A program made the position numbers and the translations under genes. DNA of 64,000 bases, taken from positions 124,001 to 188,000 of the forward strand of contig JALBUN010000002.1 in the NCBI GenBank assembly GCA_025174535.1. Reading direction: 5' to 3'. Positions within the stretch are counted from its first letter, which is position 1; each line of letters opens with the position of its first letter. Origin of the DNA: Cantharellus purpuraceus. Taxonomy: Eukaryota; Basidiomycota; Agaricomycetes; Cantharellales; Hydnaceae. Of this stretch, positions 37,401-48,164 are shown piece by piece. The notes beneath the pieces are model-generated. The model was not told the origin of the DNA, did no database searches, and was given only the letters and a program-made list of their open reading frames with translations.

Positions 37401-37573
37401 AAGGCGGTGGGGTGCGAGACCATGTCCTTGGACACCTTGCGGGGCTGCGGGGGCAGGGCGTCGTAGCGGGGCCCGGCGTGGAAGGCATCTGGGGAGGGGG
37501 GACGCCACAGCCTGGATGGGGTGGCGACGGCAGCGAGGAGGTCGTAGAAACCCTGGTGGAGCAGATGGGACAT
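33469..37573 (-). CDS. NDR/LATS-family AGC serine/threonine kinase
   Basis: Starts MSHLLHQGFYDLLAAVATP. The NDR N-terminal regulatory helix region reads IYFENLYYALLRGPPSRDQR then RLALERELARMSWPDHQKAL and EYLRERRRRVG. The kinase has the Gly loop IGHGAFGVVSLVRDTHTG, LYAMKQ joined to LRKTDMLRKGQEGHVRAERD, HGFIHRDIKPD joined to NFLFDPDGHIKLSDFGL, and the NDR insert ATDLHWAHDTSYYEQQRK. The activation segment LAYSV-CGTNSYM-SPEVIRG follows, then HGYTFSCDWWSLGVIIFECL and YPPFVSNS-RHVTRQKILNW. The AGC tail has HIKAHPWFRGIDWEKIR and ALAFAGFTHKSP, ending GRALSM. By family it acts in morphogenesis or septation signalling with a Mob cofactor. It most resembles the Cot-1/Orb6/Cbk1 branch, but whether it is that orthologue or a paralogue is open. 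Several introns exceed 100 nt, unlike neighbouring genes. Very GC-rich third positions mark the 5' half. Confidence 0.87.
34430..34455. repeat. (AGG)n microsatellite in a kinase intron
   Basis: About eight AGG units. They lie inside the unusually long intron (about 250 nt) that separates the YPPFVSNS exon from the RHVTRQKIL exon of the NDR kinase gene. Confidence 0.85.
35209..35488 (-). other. Three consecutive microexons of the NDR kinase
   Basis: Coding-strand order: 35488-35475 (14 nt, LAYSV), 35420-35401 (20 nt, CGTNSYM) and 35229-35209 (21 nt, SPEVIRG). Each is flanked by AG upstream, and GTACGT starts the intron after each one. Phases chain as 0-2-1-1 into the GHGYTF exon, restoring the family consensus without gaps. 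Confidence 0.8.
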
Positions 37574-37791
37574 GGCGTGTGGGGGGGGGGGGCGTTGTGT
37601 GTGTGTGTATGCGTGTGTGGGTGTGTGACTCGGGAGATGCCACATGTTAATGATCGTCGTTCCTGGAACGTGATCCGTCAGTGAGCCAGAGCCCGGGGCA
37701 GACGCTGGTCGTACACCATGTTTCCTCCACGACAACAATGTGGCCCTAGCTATTTATTATATATCATGGATCCCACCTCTCTCCCTCGCTC
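37574..37791. promoter_or_regulatory. Divergent promoter of NDR kinase and homeodomain gene
   Basis: 218 bp between the two start codons. It has a G run followed by a GT-rich tract (about 37579-37627) near the kinase side and a strong TATA-like TATTTATTATATAT at 37751-37764 near the homeobox side. The TATA is 28 bp before the first possible homeobox ATG (37792), so transcription may start downstream of it. In that case the ATG at 37834 would be used. Confidence 0.55.
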
Positions 37792-38763
37792 ATGCCAGAC
37801 CCACGCCACAGACCCTCCCTCCCTCCCCTCTCCATGCCATACCCCGATATCATGCACGACCCACGTACGTCCCCTCCACTTTCGCCCCCTTGTCCTTGTG
37901 CTCATCCCCCCCGCCCAGGTGGTCTCCCCTCGCAGCAGTCCTGGATCCCCGACCCCCGCTACCAGCACCAGTTCTTCCCCCAGCAGCAGCAGCAGCCCCC
38001 GCCCCGTCCGCCCCCCGCCCCCCGCTCCCCGCTCCCCGCCTACTCCTACCCCCCCCTCGACACCCGCGGCGCCCGCACCTACTACCCCCCCGCCTCGCCG
38101 CGCCAGCACCCGCCCCCCTTCCCGCACAGCTTCCCCGCCACCGACTGGGCACCCGCCCCCGACCACCCTCGCCACGACCATCATCCCCGCCACGACCACC
38201 ACACGCCGTACCCGCAGCCGCCGTATGCGTTCCCCGACCCGCACGACCGCGATCCGTGGCCCACCGACCTCGCCTCCCCCGCCAGCGACCGCGCACCCGA
38301 CGAGCCGCTCGTCAAGAAGAAGCGCAAACGCGCCGACGCCAACCAGCTCCGCGTCCTCAACGCCACCTACCAGCGCACCGCCTTTCCCTCCACGCAGGAG
38401 CGCGAGTCGCTAGCCAAGGAGCTCGACATGTCCCCCCGCAGCGTCCAGATCTGGTCAGTGCTGCCCCCCGTCCTGTGCGCACGCCCCGCTCACTCGTCCC
38501 GCAGGTTCCAGAACAAGCGCCAGAGCATGCGCCAGAGCCGCAACGCCACCACCACCACCGCGGCGGCGGCGGCGGCGGCGCCCATCCTCCATTCCGCCGG
38601 CGGTGCCGCGTCCGCGTATGCCACCGCGCACACCGAGCCCCGTCCGCCACACCAGTCCTACCACGTCCTCTCGGCAGAGGCCGCGACCGCCGCCCGCAGA
38701 CGCGACGCCAGTCCTTCCTGCGACGACGCGCTGCCCCTCCATCGCAGCCGTCGCAGCGGCTAG
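37792..38763 (+). CDS. Homeodomain transcription factor (Yox1/Yhp1-like)
   Basis: Pro-, His- and Gln-rich N-terminus, then a homeodomain: KKKRKRADANQLRVLNATYQ, RTAFPSTQERESLAKELDMS and PRSVQIW. Splicing the intron at about 38453-38502 gives PRSVQIWFQNKRQSMRQSRN, the recognition helix with the invariant WFQN. A likely intron at about 37873-37920 (GTACGT..CCCAG) stays in frame. The tail is Ala-rich (eight Ala codons at about 38560-38580) and ends HRSRRSG. The helix VQIWFQNKRQ resembles Yox1/Yhp1-type cell-cycle repressors, but the rest is too low in complexity to be sure. It is not TALE-type. The ATG at 37792 is the first in frame; 37834 is a good alternative given the nearby TATA box. Confidence 0.8.
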   Translation: MPDPRHRPSLPPLSMPYPDIMHDPRTSPPLSPPCPCAHPPRPGGLPSQQSWIPDPRYQHQFFPQQQQQPPPRPPPAPRSPLPAYSYPPLDTRGARTYYPPASPRQHPPPFPHSFPATDWAPAPDHPRHDHHPRHDHHTPYPQPPYAFPDPHDRDPWPTDLASPASDRAPDEPLVKKKRKRADANQLRVLNATYQRTAFPSTQERESLAKELDMSPRSVQIWSVLPPVLCARPAHSSRRFQNKRQSMRQSRNATTTTAAAAAAAPILHSAGGAASAYATAHTEPRPPHQSYHVLSAEAATAARRRDASPSCDDALPLHRSRRSG

Positions 38764-41700
38764 ACCGCTCGGCGGGCCCGGCTCCTCTCCGTAACCAAAC
38801 ACACGCCCAGCATCCCGTGCGCCGCGCATATCGCATCGCATATCCCGCGCCAGTATTATACCGCCCTCATATGTATAACCCTAGGATCTCTCTCTCTGTG
38901 TGTCTGCCCCTTTATCCCGGTCCGTCCCGTCCATGTCGTGCCTCTCCCGTCGTTCGTTCCTCGCTGTGCGTCCGTGTCGTGGACACTGTTTTGTTCTCGT
39001 GTTTTCCCAGTCGAATACATACACACACAACCACCTACATTCGTATATATGCAGATGCATGCGTCGCGCTCTCCCGCGCCCTCCCTGGGCCCCCTGCCTC
39101 CTTGTTGTTTTACGTAGGAAGGAATATACATAGATCTCTCGCATCGATCGGGCAAAGGGGTGATGAACGGCTTAGTTTTCTTATAATAGTTGCTGAATAC
39201 GGAGCTTCGGCGGATGGAAGCACGCCAGAGCAACCATATATAATAATGGCGGTGATGGAGATGGGGATTCGGAGCACGGATGGCGAGTGCCATATTTGAT
39301 TGGAAAGGCGCGGGGAGGGGGGGAAAGGGAGTTCTTCCACGGAGGAGACCCACTGTGCTTCCCGCCCATTCCATCATGGTGATATATAGAGGGTTACATG
39401 TACGTTATGCGGGGCGTGTATATGTATGTATGCAGGTATGTATGGCTGCATTTTCAGGGGTCTGGCCACCGTGTCCCAGGGCCTGGAGACCAGGCGACGT
39501 GCGTGGGTTGTTGTCGTGCGTGCGTGCGCGTGCATGCGGCGGTTCGGACGGATGCGCGCGATGGACATGCAGCAGCAGCAGCGAGAGCACGACGGGGGGA
39601 GATGGGGGGTGATGGGCGCCATCGTGAGATGCGAGATGTGATATCGAGATTGCGCGGATGATCTGCAACGCGTGGGATTCCGCGACTGGGGTCGCCTGAG
39701 ATGGGAGTTGCCTCGATGGGACAACATATGATGGCACATGCACGACCACTTGTCCGAGTCCCCCCTCGGGGTGTATCGCACCCCCCGATCCCCATCCGAG
39801 CCCTCCTCCAGCCCCCCGCGGGCACAGGCCTCCTCCGCGCCCCGTGCTGCCGTGCGTGTCTAGCAGTGCCCACCGTGGTGATCCGGCGCACCCCACCCAA
39901 GTCCACCGGAGGTGCCCGCCACTCAGAGCACGCGTACACCCACGAGCATCGAGTACAGCCGGCGTGCAGCCACATGCGCGTGCGCAGTGGCAACGCGGGT
40001 TCACCGCCATCCCACCACATACACACCATCAAGGTCGGGCTCGTGCAGCCAGAGCCCCCAAAGTCCGAGGTCCAAAGTCTCCGGTTCAGAGAATGCAGGG
40101 GTGATGCATCACTGCCCAGTCGCTGCTGCCCAACGCGTCTCAGCGCTTCCCGCGCGCGAGCTCGCCGTCACACAAGATGGAGCCTCACGACTCTCTTTGG
40201 TCCAGCTGACACTTGAAGCCCGAAGGCACAGCACCTGCATTCCCAGTGGGCGACAATCGATCTCTCTCCCTCAGTCAGTGCCGTTCGGTGCGTGGTGTAT
40301 GACGGATATAGCAGGTGTGAACACGCGTTCCGTCGTCCTGTTAGTTCCCTTGTCGGAGTTTTTTTTCGTCGTTACCCTTTTTTCCCTTTTCTTTCCCTGA
40401 GTCCCGCTTAATTAACCCCACCCCGAATTGACTAGACTGTGGCGTCGGGATATAATAATAACACTAATGGATCAATTAATCGTGTGGAATTCAATTAATT
40501 CCCAGTGCTGTGGTTGGCACAACGCCTCTGCTCCGCAAACGTTACTCACACCCTGCGACGGGGACACGCAGGAACACATCCGGAGCCGACGCAGGGTCAC
40601 AGCACACACAATGGTACACGTGGGACTACAAAATGCCCAGAGAATAAGCTGGAAATCGCCGCTCTTGATCGGTGCTCTGCACGCCCAGCGGCCGGACCTT
40701 TTCCTGCAGCACGAACGTTTTGAACAGGTCTAAAAGTCTAAAAGTCAAAAGAAAAAAGGCACACCTTGACAGCGGGATTTAATCAGTCGCAACGTCAATT
40801 CCGAGCCAGCCAGCTCCGCCCGTGCGTGTGCGCCGCATGGTGGCCACGCATGCTTGCCCCAGCCGTACGCCTCAGGCTGCACCACCCCGCAATATGTCCA
40901 TATCCATCCACACACTTGAGTCCCTATTAGTCAGCCTTCCACGATGTGGGCGTAACAAGCTCGCCTCGCCCCGCCTCGCACCAAGCTGACACGAGAGTCT
41001 GAAACAACCGTGCCGTGCAGAAGAACGTACACTGCCGCGTGGCATGCGGTGTTCCCCACTGATGCACGCGCATAGTACCTTGTCAGAGTTCAATCGTTGA
41101 ACCCGACGATGCGCTCACGCTGCGATGAGCTATCGCCTCGCCGTCTGCCTCGCTGCCACCCGCCTGGTCTGATCATCTTGCTCTTCCGATCGTAACGCAG
41201 TGCATTAGCTGAGCTGGATTACCCAAGCAAGGTCCGCGCCGCACCGAACCGCACCGCCAAGGTGCTGCCTGATCACAACACCGCGCGGAAGACACAAAAA
41301 GAGAAAGATAATCAGCAAACAAATAGGGGGCGGCAGTGAACAGTAAACACTTCTCAATTCTGTTCTGTAATCGGTGGCTGGCACCAGGATTCACGGGACG
41401 AATGGGGGGCGATCCGTGCCACGAGACGCGCCAGCGGTTGTAGCCTAATCAGGCTATCGATGTGCAAGTACGGCCCATCCAAACGTTGGCGTTGACGTTG
41501 CAGGCCTGGCAGCGCGCTCGGCTGTGCCCAGTGACTTATCATGAGCCACAGGACTTCGAACGCGCAAAACTCCAGTTTCATCCGGACTTTGTAATCATAT
41601 GCAGTCATATCAACAGCATGGTGTAATTGAAAGATTACGGACGTACACTTACCCACTCGAGATCTCTCCTGCACCTCCCCCGGCCGAGTTCGCGGTGTTC

Positions 41701-43235
41701 CCACCAAGTGAACTCTGCGTTTTTTTCCCTGTCCATCTTGTCTAATTAGCAGACGTCCGATCCTCATCTATCACTTCGGAGAGCATCCCAGGAACACCCC
41801 AAGCCAATCGTGCTCACATTTGCATATAGAAGCACCTTACCAGCCTTCTTCCTTCTCTCGGCCAGATAGCCCTGGCCTACAATACCGGTACCCCTCCAAC
41901 CCACAAACCCCCTCCCGGCGCCCCGTACGTCGGGCCCATCGCACGCGCTGTATCTTGCCTGTCTCCGCCGTCACCTAGAAGCACCAATGCATATGTATTC
42001 GCAGAAGTAAGCAACACCGGTACTGCATCTCCATTCTCGAAAGGAGACACTACATCTCCTCTTGCCCATCGCGAGCGGCGAGGCTGCCCAAATGCACCTG
42101 CCACACTTGTATGTACAGATCCCCAGCCACAAACAAGCGGCCACGGTCCCGCAAACGTGAATAGATTGCTCGATTTCCAGAAGCGCACACCATATCGATT
42201 ATATGGAGTTAGCGCGCACGTCTGGTGGATGCCAGATGGGTGGGGTGCCAACTTGTTCGAACCTGCATGTAAGACCGCCTTGATGGCGCATATGCCCCTT
42301 CCTGAGCATCGCGATCGGTGAACTGCCCACATGTCCCCTGGCCAGACGCGTGGAGGTATGCAGAGATCCCCAGTCAGCTACAACCCCAGCATCAAGCGAT
42401 CAAAAGCCCCATAGTGACAGGGTGCACGGCCTCCCCATGTCTGTGCGAATAGATTGCACCATTTTGAGAGGACTGCACTCCAAATAAATGAATTGAACAT
42501 CGCGCGCGTCCGCATCCATTTCAGGGGGCGGGATGAGTGCCAGTTCTGTCTAGATACGCGCAGGCACTCGCGTCTCGACGAGTCCCGGATATTGTCTGTG
42601 CCGGATTGACACAGCCAAGAACGAAGCAAAGGACAAGGAGAACAGAAACGGCAGGGTCGGTGAGTCGAGTATCCTCTTTACTGTACTATACAATCCCCGC
42701 TGTCCGCAATATCTTTGACGTTGACGTTGATCGTCGAACTCGCAGCACCTGTATGTCGCATTGCTGCTTCTGGTTTCTTTCTTTTTCCCCTGCTCGATGT
42801 GCCCAACTAGGCACGGGTTATGTCACGTCCAGGTGACGGTGGCGGTGGCGGTGGCAGGTCACGATCACGAAGCACAAATCACGTGCGACTGCCCAGCCAA
42901 TTTACGTTCGTCGCACACGTCATTGACAGATTCTGACTTTTGCGTTAAAAACGTCACATGTCACACGTCAAGCGGCCCACTCTGCAGCGTATTCTCTATA
43001 TCTATATACGCTCATTACGAACAAAACAAGAGAGAAAAAGAATATAACACGTTCTATGATATCCTCTCGCTAATGCATCACCTATCGAGCGAGTCGTGAA
43101 AAAGGGCTGCATATCGTCAACATCATCATGTATCTAGACTAAAGTATCACCTGTTACGCCTAGTCAACAAAAAAGTAGCCTCAGAACTCAACCAAAGAAC
43201 CCACAGAAACGCAAGGGGAATGGGTGTGCTCGCGC
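38764..43235. other. 4.5 kb gene-poor, partly GC-rich interval
   Basis: No exon chain with recognisable motifs was found. Long open frames here (such as 39405-40010 minus and 39701-40216 plus) overlap on both strands and reflect GC-rich sequence poor in stop codons. The left 500 bp probably hold the homeobox 3' UTR. The interval includes an AT-rich island (about 40405-40500), a diverged direct duplication (42064-42525), and a cluster of CGTCA motifs with a TATATCTATATA stretch at about 42900-43010. Confidence 0.4.
42064..42525. repeat. Diverged direct duplication, about 170-220 bp per copy
   Basis: Copy A is about 42064-42232 and copy B about 42304-42525. Both contain, in the same order, a CATCGCGA-CGG-GA-CTGCCCA block, an AGATCCCCAG block, GAATAGATTGC, and a GCGCGC block before GG-ATCC. 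Copy B is longer by insertions. The spacing and order argue against chance. Origin unknown. Confidence 0.55.
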
Positions 43236-46200
43236 TCAGTCGCTGTCCGTATCCTCTGGCTTTGGCCCTCCGTGCGTCAACCACTCCAACTTCCGCAGGC
43301 GTCGCCGCTCTTCTTGTGCCTTCAGTTGATTCCGCGTCTTTTTCTTCTTCCGCATAGCAGGCGTTGTGGTCCCACTCCCCGGTCTGCTGTTGCCGTCCTC
43401 TGCCCCACTCCCTGCAGGAGTCGCTGCCGCGGATCCAGCAGGTGTCTGGACCCGCGACCGCGCGGCAGGCGTCAGCTTTCCGTCTGCAAACGCGTCCTCC
43501 ACGACGGCCGTCTTGCCCTTGTGTGACATGCGACCTGCTTCGATATTCCAGATTTCGGGGCCTGCAGAAAGAGGTCAGAAGGACAGTCATAGAGAGTATA
43601 CAACGGCGTACAAAGCGCAGTCACAAATTCGTTGTTGTGCGATATGATCACCTGCGAACCATCGTATCAACCAGCGTCAGTTTACTGGAAATGAACTACT
43701 CACCACCGCACCAGCCCAATCCCGGATGGCGACAGCAAGCCCACCAAGCGCCTCACGGTCCAAAAAGTTTGACGGCTCGTCCAGCACGCATATCTATACA
43801 ACGCGGCAATCAGCTCTTATCCACCCATCAGTTAACGCCCCTGTCCACACGTACCTGAGGATTATTCCAGAGGGCAGCCGCAATCACCAGTTTAATCTTC
43901 TGGCCTAAAGAATGAAGTATGAGCCGAGGTCACATAACCATGTGGCGCTCATCACAGACCCCCAGAAAGCCCCGAAATCTCATTATATTGCGCGATATCC
44001 CCATCAAGCCCAATGTCCTCCAGATGCTTGCGCACGATATGCGCCGCCGTGTCCCGCGTGCCGGCACCCTCGCGCGACGACTCGAGGTCATCAAACTGCT
44101 GCAAAAGTTTGCCGAACCCTTTCTCGAGCAGCTGCTCCCGCGGCACCCATACGTTATACCTGTGGTCCAGCCCCCGCCATTTCACCTCATATTGAAGTGA
44201 CTTCTTCAGTTTCTGCCGCCCCATGATCATCTGCGGGGGCGTCAGATGGTCATTTCGGCGATCCAAAACTAAAAATTAAGCAAACCTCTAATTTGCGCTT
44301 CTCTCCTGTTTTACCAACAAACTCGGTGTCCATCTGCTTCTTGTCTTCCTCAGTCAACACCCGCGTGGCCTTTTCGAGTATCTCCCCTGATAGCATCACA
44401 GTGAGTAACGTGAATACAGTGCATAGCCAACGATGCATACGATCGTGTCCATCCTGGTATCGCCATTGACTGGTGGGTGATGTGACATCAATGGGGCTGA
44501 AACGTACTGCGATGGGACCATCGACTTACATGTACTGTATTGGCGTCTTCTCCAAATGTCGGTCTATCAGTGATCAGATGAGTCACGATCAACCCTCATC
44601 CGTTCCCATAAACGCACCGATATGGTGCGTTGCATGCTGCGACACGTAACCCACGCGCAGTGACGGATGCTTGTACACTACCCCTTCCTGTGGCTCCGTC
44701 TCACCCTGTGTGTCAAACAGGAGGCTCGATCAGCTGCGGCACACACCCCAAATGCCCCACAAGAAACACACCGTCAGAAGCTTGATCAGTGTGGACTTGC
44801 CTGCTCCATTCGGGCCGACAATCCCAACCCGGCTGCAAGATATACAACATCAATCAATAACTCACGAATCAAACCTGCACACCGGCCACAGAATACAACG
44901 TGAGTGGAGCAATGCTGTACCTTGATAACGAGAGCGCACAGCTCACGTCGATTAGGCTTGGCTCGCGTCTCCCCGGATAAGTGAACGTGCACTTTGACAT
45001 CTTAAGGATCGCACGCGTGGAGCTGCGCACTCCCATGAGAGACCCGGGCGGCGGGAACGAAAACTTGATCGAAGTCGCCGCGAGCGTGTAGTACGATTTT
45101 GCCTCTGGGTGTTGCTCAACAAAGTGCGACAAGTTGCCGGGGTAATAAGCCAACTGATCACCGAAGATACATGAACAAAGAAAACTTCAAGACGCTGTGC
45201 AGCCATATCTACCTTCTTTGACTCGTAATGTATTATATCGGTGGTGACGTTATCGAGAAATCTGGGAGGATTAGCATACAGTCAATCAGACAGACTCGCA
45301 GCGACTCACCCAGAATCGTGACTAACAATTAAACACGTAACATTGTTGTGCGCAATAAGATACTCCTCTAACCATTTTACAGAGGCTCGGTCCAGCTGAA
45401 AAGACAGGTTAGTGCTTTTAAGCTGTCAAATTAAGCAGAGCATAGTACGTGATTGGTAGGCTGACATGAGAAAAAATATCAGTTAGAGTCCCAAGAGATG
45501 TCTGGATGCGCACCTCGTCTAATAGTAATAGGTCCGCATTATACAACATGGCTCTCGCAAGCTCTAGCTTCATCTTCCATCCACCTGACAACCCGCCCAC
45601 AACATCTGCCTGTCTATTCTTGTCAAACCCTACCTGGGTCAACTGCTGGACGATCTTGGATCGGGGTATACCCGCTAGTTGTTTATCTGTCCTAGCTGAT
45701 GAGGAACAAAGGACCCATCCTATGATAGCCCATAGACCAACCTGCAGCAATGAAGTCTATCACGCTCAAGCTCCCATCCTCGCCTTGCAGCGAATGTTCC
45801 ACCATAACCGTCCTTAACACCTCCTGAGGTGGAAAATTCTCCACCTTCCCATCTTTCAGCGACCGCATCAACGTCGACTTACCACTGCCATTAGGCCCCA
45901 GAATACCATACCGCCGCCCGCGGAAAAGGCGCAGATTAGTGTGGGACAAGAGTAGTAATGCACCGTACGCGAGAGAGAACAAGGTATCGCAAAGTAGCTC
46001 GCCTTCGTCACTCGCACCATTCGAGAGGGTAGGCGCAAACTGTGCGAGGTATGCGGCGTGGAAGTGTGCTCGCGCACGCTCAGAAAACACCTCACCCGCT
46101 TCCGCACTGCGTTCTGGCAACCAGGGAACTAAAAATACACCAAGCGAGCGTACCCACTTGGGCTTATCGGATTCGGAGAATGCACGGTCGAAAATGAGGT

Positions 46201-47758
46201 CCGCTACCAGTACAGAGGCAAATTCAAGACATTGTTGCAGGAGCAAATGTGTAACTTGTGTCACCGCATTTGGACTTAGCGGAGAAGCGACAACCAGTTC
46301 GGGAGGCAAGAGGGTCAAAATATTGGACAAAACATGCGAAGCCTCCGCTGTCAAGTCGCGGGGAGGTGGTGGCGTTCCCGACGTAGACGCGCCAGATTTT
46401 AACAATGTAGCGTGTGCAGCAGCAGCAAAAGCTCGAACCTTCCGATCGCTTTCAGTTCGTACTCTAGTACGACGGAATCAACAACTCACCTCAGGGAAGG
46501 AAGCACCCTTCATTATTTTCGCAACACCATCCACCAAACCACTCAAATAGCGTGCAGCAACTTTAGGGTCTCTTACAAGCTTAACCAAATTGTCCAAAAC
46601 TACCACGGTACGTCTCTGTACCTCCATGCTACGATCGTTCAATGCACGTCCGAGAAGTGGAACAAGTACGGCAAGTGCCGGAGCTGTCACTTCAGCGACA
46701 AATGTTGTCGAAGAAAGGGCTTTGATACATTCTGGAACCTGGTCAGGGTTGGACATGCATTTCACGAGCATGGGGATGTGAGGTGTCAGATCTGGATTAG
46801 CAAGCGTTGTGCAAAGGGCAGTGGCACATTTCGTCGCAGCGGAAGATACCTGTGAAGGTACGAATTAGTAAGATTAAAAGACAAATATGCATGTAACCAA
46901 CCTCTTGCTTGGTATCGTGAAGAGCTACTTCGACTTTAGGAAGTGTATTTCCTAGTTCGTTCGCCACATTTTCTCTGGCAGTTTTGACAAAGAGTTTGAG
47001 GCCATCTAAAGCCCCGACCTTGGCTTTCCACTTTCCCTTCTCAACAACACTTTCAAGTGTTCGGTATACCGAGCCTGTAGACTCAGGAGGGAAGAGTTTT
47101 AAAATCGCCTTGACAGCCTCAGCAGAAGCGTTGCGAACCACTTCCCCCTTGTCCATATACAAGTCGTACAGGATGGGAAGTGATTGTAACAGGATGGGCG
47201 CAGCAGGAGCACCAATTACAGCGGCCAGCGAATGCAATCCGACAGCTGCGGACTCGCGTTCATATCCTGACTTCTTGTTGAAGGCAAAAGCATAAAGTGT
47301 ATCCAAAATACGGGCATCCCTAAAGAAGTTGGTAAGATGAAGGTAGAAATACAATAAATGTGAGCGAACGATAGGAAACTAAGTCCAGTTTTTGACACCT
47401 CTTTAGCAAGCTTATCGGCTGCTGCCTTGGCATCTGCACACAAGTTTGATTTAGAAAGATGAACTGTACATCCTCAGGGACGCAAGGCCATGACTTTGGG
47501 TTCATGGAGACTACATATGGCATCCCCCATAAGGATAGCTTTGAGATCAATATCTCTCAAGCCCCCGCACCATACCCGCCAGCACCAAAAACAAATGCGG
47601 CAGCAGAGCGAGCGTGGTAGGGGATCTTCCCATATCTGCGGGTACACATGCGACTTTGTCTTCTCACCTGGTGCAGTAGGGGCTGCTCTAAGCTGCTCAA
47701 GAAGCTCCTGGAAGTGTGGTCCGTCAGATGGCATGGCAGGTATAGCGACAGGCGACAT
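43236..47758 (-). CDS. TEF3: Translation elongation factor 3 (eEF3, ABC-F-like ATPase)
   Basis: Fungus-specific ribosome ATPase that helps release E-site tRNA. The N-terminus MSPVAIPAMPSDGPHFQELL leads into HEAT repeats (VVRNASAEAVKAILKLFPPE, KWKAKVGALDGLKLFVKTAR, ALSSTTFVAEVTAPALAVLV). ABC1 has Walker A GPNGSGKSTLMRSL, signature GGLSGGWKMKLELARAM, and Walker B LLLLDE joined across two introns to PTNH and LDRASVKWLEEYL. ABC2 has Walker A VGPNGAGKSTLIKLLT, the chromodomain-like insert LQYEVKWRGLDHRYNVW, signature GLSGGQKIKLVIAAALW (spliced) and Walker B ICVLDEPSNFLDREAL. The tail AMRKKKKTRNQLKAQEERRR ends PKPEDTDSD. ABC2 has Ser where PTN is usual in ABC1, a small conservative change. Length and motifs look complete. 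Confidence 0.95.
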
Positions 47759-48164
47759 GAGCACTGCAAAACGATGGGGATATTAGACAAAAAGTGAGCA
47801 AGACAATTCGGCCAGATGATGAAGTCGAAGTCAAATGGAATTTCTTTTAGCGTAGAGGGTATGGAAGGGCTGGCAGCAATGCCAGAGGCGTCACAGGTCG
47901 AAGAATTTTGACGCGTGACGTTACCACCACCGTGTTATGAGTCACGGTTGCGTGATACACCGCTCAAGCGATGCAGATGCCCGAGCCTCTTAGCTTGGAT
48001 ACGACGCACCTCAGCTGGACTGCAGGGTAGATTTCACGCACCTTCGTTCACCGTCCGCTGGGCGGACACCACTCCCATAGACAGTGCAGGCTACTGTAAG
48101 GCTCTGGAGCTCAGTAAGTCTCTACTGTCATGATACTGTACTCCACTCATACCCTTTGGAGATT
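47759..48164. promoter_or_regulatory. Divergent intergenic region, eEF3 and membrane protein
   Basis: 406 bp between start codons. I see no separate gene. The in-frame upstream ATG at 48084 would extend the membrane protein by 27 residues with no obvious function. Confidence 0.4.

Noticed and set aside
36595..37650. 351-codon plus-strand open frame
   Set aside because: Antisense to the NDR kinase exons. It is Gly/Arg/Ala-rich without a domain and explained by GC-rich third positions of the real gene.
37792..38763. Homeodomain gene as part of a mating-type A locus
   Set aside because: The homeodomain is a typical 60-residue, Yox1-like type. There is no HD1/HD2 pair and no MIP or beta-fg neighbour.
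37740..39299. 519-codon plus-strand open frame overlapping the homeobox gene
   Set aside because: Out of frame with the homeodomain and almost entirely Pro/Arg/Ala. It is a shadow of GC-rich coding sequence.
39405..40216. Long frames on both strands of the GC-rich intergenic region
   Set aside because: Several frames are open at once on both strands, as expected for stop-poor GC-rich DNA. No motif supports any of them.
41877..42332. 151-codon minus-strand frame over the duplicated segment
   Set aside because: Similar residues recur in the second copy only because the DNA is duplicated. The second copy is broken and no family is recognised.
43781..43810. eEF3 ABC2 Walker B region reading PSNFLD as an inactivating change
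   Set aside because: Thr to Ser is conservative, the Asp-Glu pair is intact, and every other ATPase motif is present.
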